From Styela clava (lineage: Eukaryota; Chordata; Ascidiacea; Stolidobranchia; Styelidae): a stretch of DNA of 64,000 nt. Below are positions 31,965 to 44,585 of this stretch, piece by piece. The position numbers were made by a program, and so were the translations under genes. The first letter of the stretch is position 1. The number at the start of each line of letters is the position of its first letter. The notes beneath the pieces are model-generated. The model searched no databases. It saw nothing but the letters and a program-made list of their open reading frames with translations, and was not told where the DNA came from. The stretch lies in assembly GCF_964204865.1 (NCBI RefSeq), contig NC_135254.1, positions 6,143,001-6,207,000 on the forward strand, written 5' to 3'.

Positions 31965-33650
31965 TGTTTCCCTGAAAACAAGACCGGGTACTATTTCAAT
32001 TTTTTTGGAAAAATATCACAGGAGCATACTTTTAGGTCTTTTATTTTCATTCATCAAACAAATTTACAACGTAAAGAATTACTAGATTTCAAATATACAA
32101 AATATGAAAACCGATATACATTTACTTATGAATAACATGTGTTTATTTAAAACAACTACTAAACTATTGAGAACAATTTAAAACGTGTAAGAGAGATTTT
32201 TTGCTCTCGACTAGGTTAAGAAAAAGTTCGCGCTATCGACTAGGTCTTATTTCAATTAAGGGGAGGGCTTATATTGAAATCGTTTTTAGAATTCAGGCTA
32301 GGTATTATTTTTCGGCGCTCCCCTATTATTTGTACCAAGATGGCGCACAACCTGCTAACCCTAACCTGGTACACATACTATGTTCAGGTTGCTCGCTATC
32401 TTGGTCCGAATACTTCGGGAGCACCTTATATAAAAAACGAAAACATTCGAGGAATTTGTCCAAGTTAAACCTGACGATTTCCGTATCGGGCAGGAGACAT
32501 GAGGTTCGTTGTTCCTTATTTGGCAGCAAATATCAGAAACTCCCACGCGAAAATCCCGCGGGTATAGGTAAAAAAGCCGTTGGGAGGTTATATAAAGTTC
32601 GATCAGTCTATCTCTAGGTTGTGTATTGCGGGTCAAATTTAATCAGTCAGTTAGTCAGACGAACTGTTACCTGATTAGGTTATGGGTGTCAGGGTGACAG
32701 AAAACAATCTAGATATTGGACGCTTGTAGCTACGACAGCAAAGCGAGACTGGGAAGGTATTGTTATTCATAAGTAGTGCTTGTGCCTGGACTTTGTTAGA
32801 AGCCAAATGAGCAAGTGAGCATTGTAAAAGAAATTTGACCCCTCATCCAAAACAAATAAATAAATTGGACTCGACAAATTGCAGGATATCGCCACAATTT
32901 TTATTTGTTAGTAGTTTCTAAACCAATAATACTTGAGCAGTTTTTACCACAATAATCCCTCAGTTTTTGGAGAAGAAAAATAAGAAAATATTAATATATA
33001 AATGGATATTATTTTTTAGGAAAATACCAATCCAAATTTAAAATATTTTTCATTACTTCTTTTTATCGTTTATTTGAAAAATGGGATGATAATTGTATTT
33101 ATCAGTAATTGTGACCTGCCTTTTTGTCCACCACCTGCTACTAGAAACGGGTATTATGACGTTGAGTTTGTTGATGTTATGGTATCTGATTAGAGTCGAT
33201 AGTTTCTCAGATTATTTTAAAATTACTTACCGAATTGTACGGACCAAAAGATACCGACAAACTCGCAGCGCTCAAAATGAAATGGAAGTTTCAGCGACGT
33301 GGTTAATGAAATACGCTGTGGGTGCAATTTTGCGTGGATGGTAACGGTTTATTGAAGTGCCTTGGCTTGTTTGTATGTCTGAGTGTCCCAGCTTTAGCGT
33401 CTTAGAGGCTGGATCAATTTGATGAAGTTTACACATGGGTTATCCTGTCACCCCAGTAATATACGTGTCAAAGAAAGTCCGGATTAAAGTTTCGTTTCCG
33501 TGGAAACAACGATAAAACGCGCCGATCGTTATGAAATATCCAAATGAAAATAAATATCCAAACAGTTTATCGCTGTTTTCCGGTCAACCAAGTCAATAAT
33601 TGAAATTCCACAACGCTTCCGCTGAGAAAAATACTCTTTTGGACAAATCG
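31965..33650 (+). repeat. Left arm of a large inverted repeat
   Basis: This segment matches 53330-55200 in reverse complement across most of its length. Checkpoints: CAAGCCAAGGCGCTTCAATA at 53579 against its inverse at 33346; GTCACTCTGACACCCATGAC at 54252 against 32683 (inverse, minor changes); ACATTTCTTT... GGACTTTCTTTGACA at 53467 against the inverse near 33470; AAATAAGACCTGGTCGATAG at 54976 against its inverse near 32235. Later insertions (a short MITE here, a hAT-like element in the other arm) interrupt the match. Confidence 0.78.
32316..32424. mobile_element. MITE, short form of the GGTGCTCC family
   Basis: Left CGCTCCCCTATTATTTGTAC, right CCGAATACTTCGGGAGCACC, centre ATGGCGCACAACCTGCTAAC facing TTCAGGTTGCTCGCTATCTT. 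It is absent from the corresponding place in the inverted arm around 54.48-54.9 kb, so it was inserted after that repeat was copied. Confidence 0.7.
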
Positions 33651-36198
33651 TGTATTTTTTTTCGACAAATTTTTTTGATAATTATCGCACGTAACTCGCT
33701 CGTAACTAAAATTTTGTATTCCAAGAAATTTGAAATTTATTTACAACGTCATAATACTTTTTATATGACCTATTTAATGCGCCATAATAGCGGATTGTTT
33801 TTGTCGTATTGTTGAAGCGGGCCCTCAAAAATCCATAATCGAGGGCCCTTGTCGTCTAAATCCGGTTCTGCAAACCTACAAAACCGGCTATTTATTAAAA
33901 AATATATATATATATTTAATGCAATCGTTAGCGTAACAATATCGTAGGACTTCAAAATTTTTAAATCACCACACACTTGTCACGGCCAAATTTTTCAAGA
34001 ACCAAAATGAAATGAAGTAAAATTTAATAATGCAGAAAATAGTATAAATAGGTAATCAAAATTAGTAATACCTTTAGTGGTCCGGCAACTTGTCGCATTT
34101 TAGTACGAAAGCAAAGTCGAATCGTGCGTAGTCGAATTGGCATGTAGGTTGGGGTTTAGACCAAACTAATTTTTCAGAACGATTAGGTCAGAAAGATGGG
34201 GTGAAAACGGGGTTTGCGTGTGTTGGGTGCGGTTAGCTGTCACTCAAGCCTAACAAGAGATAAAGAAACTGCGTTTTATTCGTGTAAGTACGCCTTGGGT
34301 TTTTATATTTTCATCCTTTCCGTGAGTATTATTCATCGTTTCGAACATGGTTACGCTTTGAAGTCTCCGCATTAGGAATGTTTTGTGGTTTTTGAAAAGT
34401 ATTTTTGCGATGTATTAGAGTGTGGTATTACCAATATTCTTTACTTTTAACCATTATGCAATACATACTCATGCACGCATTATGAAGACATAAATTATAA
34501 TTTCACTATTTCGAATATTTTTTTCATCGTAGACCTGTTTATTGAAAAAATAAAATGCTAATTGTATTTATCAGTAATTGGGCGCTTGAAGAACTTCAAC
34601 AGCAAAGCAAGACAGGGGAGATATTGTTAGATATTAGTGGTGCTTGTACCTGGTCTTGTTCAGAACAAAAGGACCGAATGGGCGTCGAAAAACAATTTTT
34701 GCCTCGCCCCCAAAAAAACATAAATCATTATAACTAGCTAACAAATCCCATACCCGACATGGACTGGTAACCGACGAGAGGCTGTGGTTCGCCACACGAT
34801 ATGGCTTATTGGCTTACCCTTTCTCCCTGATTAAATAAGTAAGTTAAAGCACGCCTTGCGTATACACCACAAGTGATCAAATTTTGAACTTTTTGACATT
34901 TTCACACGACGCTTATTCGCGCCTTTCGATCAAAACTAGGCCTGGATCTTTTGTAAAAAGCCCCCGCCGTTAACGCAAAATGTGAGATTTGAGAAAAACA
35001 CTGGTTTACTGATTTGACTATTAAATTCTATTAATACGATTGATAGTTTCTGACGATGCTAAAAAATTTGTGTGAACGACAGACATATAACCGATATTAA
35101 CCTTTAAATTAGAATCATACATGGTTGTGCGTTCGGTCCGGACATGGTTATGCTTTAACTATGTTAGGGTAGTGAGGAGAAATTTCTCCGCGTGAGGGAA
35201 TTTCAGTGTTATTGAAATGTAATGCGTGTGGTATTACCAATATTCTTTAGTTTTTACTATTCTGTATTTCATACTTATGTACGCATAATGAAAACATATA
35301 ATTTATTTATACTCTATGGAATATTTTTTATCGTAGACCCGTTCATTTCAAAAATAAAATGTTAATTGTATTTAGCCTTAATATGGCGCTTGTATAACTT
35401 CGACAGCAAAGCATTGTAAAAAATGACGCCGAGTTTATTGATGCTATGGTATTGGGAGTTTCTTGATTGTTTTTAAATTCAAATTACCGTATTTTACAGA
35501 CCATAAGACACACCGGGTTATGAGGCTTGGTGTCAATAAATTGCTTAGATTAGGGTTTTGTGAATAGATGAGGCTGATCTGATCCATAAATCAGACGCAA
35601 CGGCTTATAAAACGCATGGTCGATTTTTAAGAAAAAAAACTAAAATTAAATATAAAGTAAAATTTAATAATACAGAAAATAGTATAAAAATTGATAATAA
35701 CTTAAACGAGACCAATGGGCTTGCATATTCTGGCACTAAAGCCCGAATTTTGACTCTTTTTCAATGATGGTGGGTCTCAGCACTGCTGCTAGTCATGGAT
35801 CACGGTTGCAAATCTTTTAAACTTCATCGATATTTCGTTTCTCTCCCTCGGATAAAAGGAAAATACTATTCTGAATCAGAAAGTGCTGTGTTATTGTATA
35901 TTGAACTGCAGGTCCTTTCTCCTTATATACTTCCGTGTGTTTCTGTAGTCACAAGAGATATCGCTAAAACCTAATTTATACATCTTAAATTCGTAAAATA
36001 AAAATACCTGTGGTCGAGAGCAAGGAAGAGTGATACGACACTAAATTAAACCGTCGTATTGGCTTACCTCTCACCGGGATAAAAATGATAACCATCTAAT
36101 CTAGCAAATGCCAATTCCATAGTTTCAACTATTATTGCAACCTTACATAGATTCTATTTCTATTATTTCTCCAGTGATTATAAAATCTAAGTATCATC
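33651..36198. other. AT-rich repeat-derived sequence upstream of the lectin gene
   Basis: No gene recognised. Three diverged copies of a unit with AGATATTGTTAGATA and GTGCTTGTACCTGG(T/C)CTTG occur at about 31490, 34615 and (partial) 35390, and inverted at 50705, 54150 and 55515. A perfect hairpin GGGCCCTC/GAGGGCCC sits at 33819-33849 and a (TA)n run at 33901-33916. The lectin gene's promoter presumably lies in the last few hundred bases. Confidence 0.5.
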
Positions 36199-38626
36199 AT
36201 GAGTCGTTTGTTATTTCTTCTCGTCTGCCTTTGTCACTTGCTTACCACCATTGTGACGGCACAAAGTCAGCATATGATATGCAAGAATGTAAACGACGTG
36301 TTTGCTGAAGACGAAAACGATTCCATTCCCAGTCGTGGTTCAGCCCACTCTCGTCGATTCCAAAGTTTACCTGGAAAAAGAGGCCCGAAAGGTGAAAGAG
36401 GTGAAATAGGAATGCACGGGGTGAAAGGTCAACAAGGCGAATCAGGAATTGTCGACTATCAAAAAGTTAATGCCACCGTTGAACAGCTATTCGAGAAATT
36501 TGGTAGGTTTATTAGGTTTAAATTACAATCCATGTTTAAAACCCGTGTTTGAATCTTTATGATATAAAATTTTTTTTTCGTGTGCGTCGTGTTTGAGCGC
36601 CTTGGCTTCTGTTGTTCCAGCATTAAAAACAGAGATCGAATTTCTCTTGCAACGCGGTCTTAAATGCTGAAAACGGCTCTTGTTTTAGACACCATTCAAG
36701 CGATTATTGCTTGTCGGCGAGAGGAAAATTAATTCATCCTCTCGCATTTGCTCACTGGCAGTAGTTGTTTGTTCGAAGCCTTGTTCAGAACGAAACACCT
36801 CATTGATAAAGCAAATTTATTTTCACAGTGCAAAAGCTAGTGGCTTCAAGAATTGAAGAGTTAGAAGAGCGAATGCTGACCAAACTCGATGAAGCCGTTC
36901 AAAAACTGGATGAAAAAATTGATGAAATAGACACGATTTTGTTGGGTAATATCAATGAATCAATTATTTCGACTCCGTGACATGAAACAATGCAATAGGT
37001 GAAAATAGACAAACAATACGCAAATCAATCCGGAAGACGAGTCCTTAAACCACGAGTCGCGAATCATCCGAGTCAAACTAGATTTCTTAAACAACTGTGA
37101 AATGAATATGATGATTCGCATTCACACTTAGACAGTGGTTCTCAAACGGTGGTGCGCGTCCCACAAGGGGGATGTTTTTTTTTTGGTGGGGGGGGGGGGG
37201 GGGAGGCATGAAGCGATTGAAATAAAATTATTTGTTAAAACGTATTTTGCCCGATCTGATTTGTTTCGGATATTCACATTTTTTTATTTTTTACATTTCT
37301 TTATACGTATTTTTAGCGTGATTTTGAATGAAACATACTCTCGTCATACTATCTGTTATTTGTAGCTTTTTGTTAGATAGTTATTTCTGAGGTGGGATCC
37401 GAGACTTGATAAATTCTAAAAAGATGACGCGACTTGAAAAGATTTGAGAACCAGTGCACTAAGAGTTCCATCTGGCATTAAACCAGCGTTATTAAGAAAT
37501 CCAAATTGAATTGGATTTAATTTCCAATAACCCAAACATTTCAGCTATTGCTGAATCAAGCTTGCAAAATTTTCGTAATATTTCAATTACATATCATGGT
37601 GCGATGGCCAATGGTCAAAGCATAGACTTGACTGTATTGTCATCGCAGATTGCATATCTCGAGTTTGAGCCCCATGCTCCCCCCTCACACAGAGAGTGAT
37701 AAATTTGCCGGGCCAGGTCATTTCAAATAACTGTAGCTCATTACATTTATATCAGCGGCCTAGTTCGGATCAAAAGGCTTTAGTAAGCGCCGGATACAAA
37801 AATCTAGATTTAATCCTCTATGTATGTCGCACAGGATCTTGTGACGGTATGAGCTATCTCGGGAAATGTTACATAGCTTCATTACACACTGCAAATGATG
37901 TCAACTACGATCAAGCTGTTGCAATGTGTGGGGAAAGGTCGGCAAAACCAGCAGACATAATCGATTCTCATCAATATGATTTGGTTCTCAAATATATTCG
38001 ATCACTGATTTCTACTTCATACGCAGAGTTACGGCTTGGTATGAAATACGATCACCAGGTATTTGGATGAATCGTTGCTTTATATGCAGTTGTTGAATTT
38101 CATAATAATTTGCCATGAATTTAAAATGAATCCCAACTTCTATCCTAACCTAAAGAATCCCATTTTAAATGCTCACTTGATTAATTTGTTTTTTGATTGT
38201 TTTTCTACCCTTTCCAGGAAATATTACGATTTGTACGCCATATGCTTATTCTTACCATTTCACCAAATTTTGAAAATTTATCTTCACGCAATATTCTATT
38301 AATACTATTTCACGCTCATCCAACAAACTCCTAAATCTCAACGTATCTTCAAATACCATAAATTACCGCAACAATTTCACTGAAACCTCTTCACGAAAAT
38401 TTTCCTAATCACGTGTCTTTATTTTCAACAGACGAAAAGAGCTTTACTGTCAAGTGGAACTACTGCTCCATACACTAATTATTACCCGGGACATCCTACA
38501 TCTTACACTGTAATGGCGATTGTTGTAAGTAATCCATCAAGTAGTACCCAAGGAATGTTCGACACCAGTCCTTCTTCAAATATACAAGGAGTCTTGTGCC
38601 AGAAGGAACGATTTCCATCAAACTAA
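36199..38626 (+). CDS. Secreted collectin-like protein: short collagen, coiled coil, divergent C-type lectin domain
   Basis: Five exons are proposed: 36199-36502, 36829-36945, 37545-37598 (or to 37613), 37697-38058 and 38432-38626, giving about 343 residues. In order: a signal peptide (MSRLLFLLVCLCHLL... to about residue 22); eight Gly-X-Y triplets (GKRGPKGERGEIGMHG...); a charged heptad-rich coiled coil spanning exons 1-2; a linker; and a C-type lectin-like domain with the C0 pair (SCDGMSYLGKCY), Cys in AMCGER, RLGM in the place of WIGL, and a terminal VLCQKE. The central Cys pair and the EPN/QPD and WND calcium/sugar motifs are absent, so calcium-dependent sugar binding is doubtful. The architecture recalls collectins, which act in extracellular recognition. 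The exon 3/4 border is the weak point: the exon 3 frame stops at 37697, and a 98-base GT-AG intron ending in GAGAG restores the frame. A frameshift is the alternative. Confidence 0.8.
37133..37456. mobile_element. hAT-like MITE in intron 2 of the lectin gene
   Basis: It starts CAGTGGTTCTCAAACGGTGG, ends GATTTGAGAACCAGTG, and is flanked by CACTTAGA (37125-37132) and CACTAAGA (37457-37464), one mismatch. It carries a (T)10 GG(T)GG(G)n tract at about 37169-37203. It is related to 14566-14847. It ends about 88 bases before the exon 3 acceptor. Confidence 0.85.
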
Positions 38627-38756
38627 GATTCTTTCTAAACCAGTTTATGGACCGATTCTGACTGATTTTGAGCTTATATAACGACATTGCATAAAACAAT
38701 AATTCCGGGATAATACTTCTCCTCAATCTGACTTCGTTTTAACCATTCATCTAAAC

Positions 38757-40212
38757 CGGTGTTTCCCAACCCGAGTCCACGGTCTCAAATGAGTCCGCAG
38801 AGCATTTGAATGAGTCCGCAACGAGCCAAAAATTCACTGCGGGCCGCAAACGTTTTTGCGAAACTTAATCAACTATTGGCCAAGTTACGATTTACGTTAG
38901 AATTTACATGAAACATGAAAAGCCAATTTATTCACATAACATTAGTCGAGTCAATAATTACCGGTTACTGAGCATATAATCGCATATTCAACTATTATAA
39001 TAGCAATTTATTTTTCGAAAATTTGGTAACACGTGACGCGACGGGTCACTTGCGAGTCGCTTAATCAAACGATTGGATTTCACAACTCACTTGCGGATTT
39101 TCGACGAAAACAAGAGTCGATAGATACCTAAGTGGTGTTTCTCGCGAGTTCGAACAACGAGAAATTTTTTTTTTCTGGTAGGTATAAATAGTGGCAACCC
39201 AAATTTTCTAAATTGAAAAGCGGTCCGCGACCGATTAAAGACGCTTTTTTAGACATTGCAAATCGCAAAATTTCGAGTGCTACCGTAGTATACGTACCAG
39301 GGCATTTTACTTCAGGATTCTTTTCCTTACTGCCTCCACATTGGTACGTACAGTAGTAATGGAGCTCCGTAAGGGTTGTACGAACAGCTCAGATTTGTCG
39401 AATTCACAAATATACGAATCAAAACAAAATATATTGGGGCACTTTACCACGCATTTTTGTGTCCACGGATTGTCATGGTGTTTTCTGAGGAGTATCGCTC
39501 TTATTTAGTCAACACAACCGCAGATTAAAAGGATCACACATATGGATGGATTGAATATGGTATGCAACAGAAAAAATCATTGAAAAGTCGGCCCTTTTGA
39601 CGAGTGACGTATACGCGACGATTACTTCAGAAGTTGTTCGCGAGAATTTTAAGGCGATGAATATGTATTTTTGATTTACTAATACAGTTTAAATATTTTT
39701 TTAATAAATACTAAATTAAGTTGTACATTCCAGAAATTCATAGCAGATGGTAGGATTTTTTCTAGCGGCGATAACAAATTCGCAAGATTGCAAAAAATAT
39801 GTATCAAAGCTGAATATAATTGGGCAATATATTCTCTCATTATTATGTTTACAGATGGCCGTGGAATTTTAAAGAAGTAATGTTTTCATCTTATCGTAAG
39901 TCGTTGCAACCGCGAGTTACCATGAACACAATTAAATTAAAATAGAAAGACATTTTCAATTCCCGTCGTTGTCATGGATTGAATATTGTGCGACAGAAAA
40001 GTCCATTATACACCAAAAAAGTCGGCTCTTTTAACGAACGCGTAATTGCGGCGAATTTCCGATTTTGAAATTCGTTGAATTTCTGTTGTGTTTAGTTTTA
40101 TTGCTTCTTCACACAGAGTACAGTTGCAATAAACGCACGTTGAGTCCGCAAAGTTTTTAGCCGGTGAGAAAATAATCCGCGACCAAAAAGGTTGGGAAAC
40201 GCGGAAACGCTG
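38757..40212. mobile_element. 1.46-kb hAT-like element downstream of the lectin gene
   Basis: Perfect 8-bp duplication ATCTAAAC at 38749-38756 and 40213-40220. Ends CGGTGTTTCCCAACCCGAGT and GGTTGGGAAACGCGGAAACGCTG-type sequence are inverted, with an extra GCGGAAA near the right tip. Repeated GAGTCCGCA words lie inside both ends. There is no long transposase frame; it may be an internally decayed element. The insertion lies about 130 bp after the lectin stop codon, possibly inside the 3' transcribed region. Confidence 0.8.
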
Positions 40213-40899
40213 ATCTAAACTTTCACGATTACCCGTCAAATTCATTTACGTACAAGGAAATCAGCTGTTCGCTCATAAATTGTTTGTACACAAGTAATGC
40301 TGCGATGTTTTCCACTTTGTTGCAACTAGGTCAGTCAGGATTGATTATTTTTGATAATGAAATAGATATTTTTACGACTCAGTTTTTGTTACGGAATAAA
40401 TAAAACTCAGTCTTGAGTGAACTCCTAAAATCTCAAGTACAAAGAGCTGAGAGATAAAGAACATTTCACAGGCTCTTGCCATATATCAGTTGACGCGAAA
40501 ACTTCAAATTTCCAGGTCGCTCTGTCTTGGGATCAAAATAAATATTGTAATTTGTATTTTTTTTTGTAGGAAACTACATAATTTCACCATAAATTCATTT
40601 GCAATTACCTGTTTTATTTTGTGTCACAACGTCAGGCTAAATAGCAATATCTTTGCAGACATTTAGAAACAATTTTCATATCTTGTGAGGTAATATACCG
40701 GATTACTAGTCTTCTTGTCCAGAGGTTTGTTCGAAACGAAGGCATATCATAATGAATTCGTATCAAAACCTAAATATTTGATGTTGAAGTTGAGGTTTTT
40801 GTCAAATCTACTCCGCAATTTATGAATTACTCTGCTCTGATCTCTGGATGAAAGTTATTCCCACTTCATCTGAATTTTACGTATTGGATTAGTAACATC
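40213..40899. other. Unassigned AT-rich sequence
   Basis: I see no gene, repeat family match or RNA here beyond the target duplication at its left edge. Confidence 0.4.
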
Positions 40900-41086
40900 A
40901 CATTTTTATTGATATTAATGTTTTTACTTGTAAGCATTTGATAGTTCTAATATGTATTAGAAATGTTATTGCTTGTTATATTTTGTATAAACAAAATAAC
41001 TAATTGTGTATTTAGAATAACTTTTTAGAGAGCTTGTTACCTATTTTCATGTTCATTATCTTTTTAATCCAAATGGTGAGAAAGCC

Positions 41087-41195
41087 GGCGCTTCGTAAGT
41101 ATGTGTACCAAGATGACGCACAACCTGAATCCTAACCTGGTACGCATGATATGTTCAGGTTGTGCGCCATCTTGATACAATACTTCGGGAGCATC
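41087..41195. mobile_element. MITE, short form, with exact target duplication and empty site
   Basis: Ends GGCGCTTCGTAAGTATGTGT and CAATACTTCGGGAGCATC; flanks AGAAAGCC at 41079-41086 and 41196-41203 are identical. Copy A of the host repeat reads GGTAAGAAAGCCATCTAT at about 25167 with a single AGAAAGCC and no insertion, which is the pre-insertion site. Confidence 0.9.
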
Positions 41196-41864
41196 AGAAA
41201 GCCATCTATTCTATATAATCAAAATTTCTAGCATTATAAAAGTGATACATATATCTCCGCATATAAGCCGTCCCCTTGAAAACGGCAAATTTATAAAAAA
41301 AAAAAATAGCATCTAAGTCGACCATACAAATTGTAATTGTATTCACCTATCACAGCAAATTCGAGTTTTAGCTGCTGGAATTAAGTTTTCATAATGTCAT
41401 TTCATTGCGATCAGAGTTATGCGTAGAGGCCCACACCTCAGTTCAGTGACCTTTTTCGAGTTTTTAACTGCTTATGTGCGAGGATATACGGTAGTTGATG
41501 AATTCGGACATTTTTTTCCTCGTAAGTGTTTTATAAGGAAATAGCAGATTTCATGGCCTTATTTGGTTTGTATTGTTGGCTTTCATTTCGTAATTGCTTG
41601 ACATTAAAACAGATGCCGTTTAATATATTGTATCGCTGGGGATGGCGAATAAGGTCATACTGTTATCAGTGCTTGGGTAATCAAAAAAAAAATGGCAACA
41701 CGTTTCGTTGTAGAGACGATGCGGAGTTATATAGAAAAATAATCTTTTATGCTCGCACCCTCTTCCAATATATTAAAATTTTTCGTGACCCCTATCAACT
41801 TTTTCCATGCGATTGTTTATTTTTTCAAAATGTTTTATTTGCTAAGCCAATTTTATGTAATTGA

Positions 41865-41887
41865 CCCCCCCCCCCCCCCCCCCCCCC
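41865..41887. repeat. Poly-C tract
   Basis: A run of 23 C residues. Similar long C runs are at about 45700-45718 and 46461-46492, and a G run at about 37187-37203. Confidence 0.9.
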
Positions 41888-41961
41888 TTATATAAATCAC
41901 CGCTGAAGGCAAACCGATACGCCTCTGCTGCCCACTGACGGCTGGTTTGGAAGCTCTAGTT

Positions 41962-42320
41962 CAAGAGTCACCAAACTTTTTCAACCGCGGGTCAGGTATG
42001 ACTCAAACTGTGTTGAAACGGGCCAGACAAAAATTTTTGTCAATGTCCCAAAAGTTAGGAAATCTATTCAATTTATTCAACAATATAAATACTATATTTC
42101 TGATGTCTTGAATATTAAATTATATATCACAGAATTTCTAAGGAGCATTTGAAAATTATTTCCAAGTAGTTCTCTATGTGCGCTATGAAACTGAAATATA
42201 AACGGCCTCGTCTCGCGGCCTAATTCCTCAGAAAAAAACGTCATTTTTTGTGTTATCGCGATCCGGACATGAGGACGTCACGGGTCGGATCCGGTCCGCG
42301 TGCCGTATTTGTGACCTCTG
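41962..42320. mobile_element. 359-bp hAT-like MITE
   Basis: Ends CAAGAGTCACCAAACTTTTT and GTATTTGTGACCTCTG are inverted; CTCTAGTT flanks both sides exactly (41954-41961, 42321-42328). The interior has GGGTCGGATCCGGTCCGCGT near the right end. Confidence 0.83.
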
Positions 42321-44585
42321 CTCTAGTTGATGGCTTAACAATGTCAGTTAAAAAAAAAAATTATAAAGTGGAGATCGGAGTCAAATGGAAAAAGGCAATT
42401 TTTTTCTCATAAAAACCATAACTTCAAACTGTGAGGAAAATTAGATAATTTTACCCGATCCTTCAAAATCAGGCCTTTCAGTTCGTAAAGTATATCCCAA
42501 AGTTACTGTGGAAGCTTCATGGCCTAGTACAAATCCATTAGTGGATAGAAGAGTAAAAAAATTGACAATTATAAGCTTGAAAAAATACAAAAAATGAACA
42601 TGAACTTGGCAGTATTCGCAAGAACCCCGATGGCATCTCACGTCTATTTTTCGCGTTTTCGCCATCGCGAGAAGTCGCTAGAGATTCACCTCAGTCTATA
42701 GCCAAACAAATTGCGACTACATTTGACTTTATCTTGAATACCCGCATACCCTGGACCACCATCTGGACCAAGCACTAAAACTTGTTGGATATATAGTAGG
42801 ATATTGATAAAAACGTAACGATAGGTATAGCAGTGAGAAAGAGATGTATAAGGTCATGGGAAACAGACAGACTCAATACCATAGAATCGGTATATACGGT
42901 TCGTGTAAAATTGACTTGAAAAAAAATGTTGCGAACGATGAAGCCTGTGTCCATAAACTCTGAAATACGAGTTTAAGTCGGCATTATTATGCAAGCGCGC
43001 CGCTACTCTTACTCTATGTATTCTCTCAAAATAGTTACAGATTTATGTTTTGCATTGGTTTCAATAATTATGTCATTCGAAGCAAAGGTCAAAAAAAGGC
43101 GCGTTGCCCGCCCCCTGTGGCAACACTCCCTATACTCAACAAACGTGAAATTTATATTCAGCCATCTCCGGCGATTAAAACACCCTATCTTTTGTGTTTG
43201 TTTTGTCGTCAATATCCATTATGTATATATATATATATATTTATATATTATCAATATGTTTTATTCGAAAAAACATGTTGAAAATACTTGGATGTAACGT
43301 AAATATTGAAATAAATGTGATGTAAATATCTAAAAAAGGCGTGCAAGATGAATATAACAAATATTTTTATTTTTAATTAGCTTCACGCCCCCAAAAAATT
43401 TCCTGCGTTCCCTTTGTGGTTGCGCCCCACCAATTGAGAACCACTGGTGTATACAATATGTGGGGGAAAAGTGTGGCCTACACGCTACCGGAAATGTGTG
43501 TAAATGGTCCAGTAGTACATAAAGTTTGTCGGCCATCCGACTAGGCCAACTTCAAATATGTCAGTTTACAAAACATGTTGAACTAGAAAGCTATTCCAAA
43601 TCATATGAAAATTTAACTAGCATTTTCAAGCACAGTTTTTATATCTATGGCACTTACACTACCTTTGACATATTTATGATCCAACCACAGAAATAGTTTA
43701 TTCAAAATTCAACTTAAATTGAAAATTAAAAAATTGGGAATATTTGGTATCGACTATTGCCAATTTCTATTACGCTTGTACTATCGTTAGCTTGTATAGC
43801 AGTGTATGATGTGACCATAGAAATGATTGTTTATTTAGTTTTTCTTAAGAATCATGATTGACAAATTCAAGTAATTCTGTTGTGTGTTATCATGTACATT
43901 ATATATCGCGTGCATCATGTCAAGCGATTGAATTCACTTGAATAAATGCTTGTTTCAATGAATAGTTGAATTTTTTTTCCCGAATGAATCGAAATTCCAT
44001 GCATAATTGCCGTTTTTTACGCGTTCAAGACTTTTACTTCGAACAAGACTCCGGACAACCAGACACTGATATCTAACAATATGTAAGAAGCCATAATCTT
44101 TGAAAAGTACTTGAAAAATTTTTGTTCTACCTAATTTATTTCACCCTGGGTGATGACTTGGGCCTTGAAACCCACAATGGTTCTATCAATGTGTTAGACA
44201 GAGTACAAAGCCTGGCATATACACCACAAGTGATCAAGTTTGTAAGTGGCAATTTTATACGACGCTTATTCTCTCCTTTCAATCAAATTTGGATTTTTCG
44301 TACAAAGCCCCCAAAACCACCACATTGAAGCGTAGATTCGAGTAAACACCGCCGTCCCGTTATGACATAATAAACTAGTAAGTATCCAGTTGGGGTTCGG
44401 AATGATATGAATTTCCAGCACAATCTACATTCCCAATCTTAACTGGATTATTTCTAATTTTCTTTTGTTCTGACCCAGGGCTTTGTACGAGAGTTCCCTA
44501 GGCCTTGTATGGGCAGTCACTAATATGTGAGAAGATACTACTCTTAGCAGAACCTGAATCTTGCCTAATTTATTACACTCTGGGT

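Larger units (their letters stand above)
40900..44000 (+). repeat. Large dispersed repeat, copy B (first part)
   Basis: Matches copy A (24990-27474) in the same orientation: 40900-41190 with 24990-25170, 41720-41790 with 25440-25510, 42960-43560 with 25520-26470, 43560-43970 with 26470-26880. It is interrupted by a MITE (41087), by about 1.1 kb that includes a hAT-like element (41962), and it lacks about 330 bp that copy A has near 25830-26160. The match resumes at 47050-47480 after another 3-kb insertion zone. Confidence 0.72.

Noticed and set aside
33819..33849. Perfect GGGCCCTC/GAGGGCCC hairpin resembling a terminator or microRNA precursor
   Set aside because: The stem is only 8 bp, too short for a microRNA precursor, and bacterial-type terminators are not expected in this genome.
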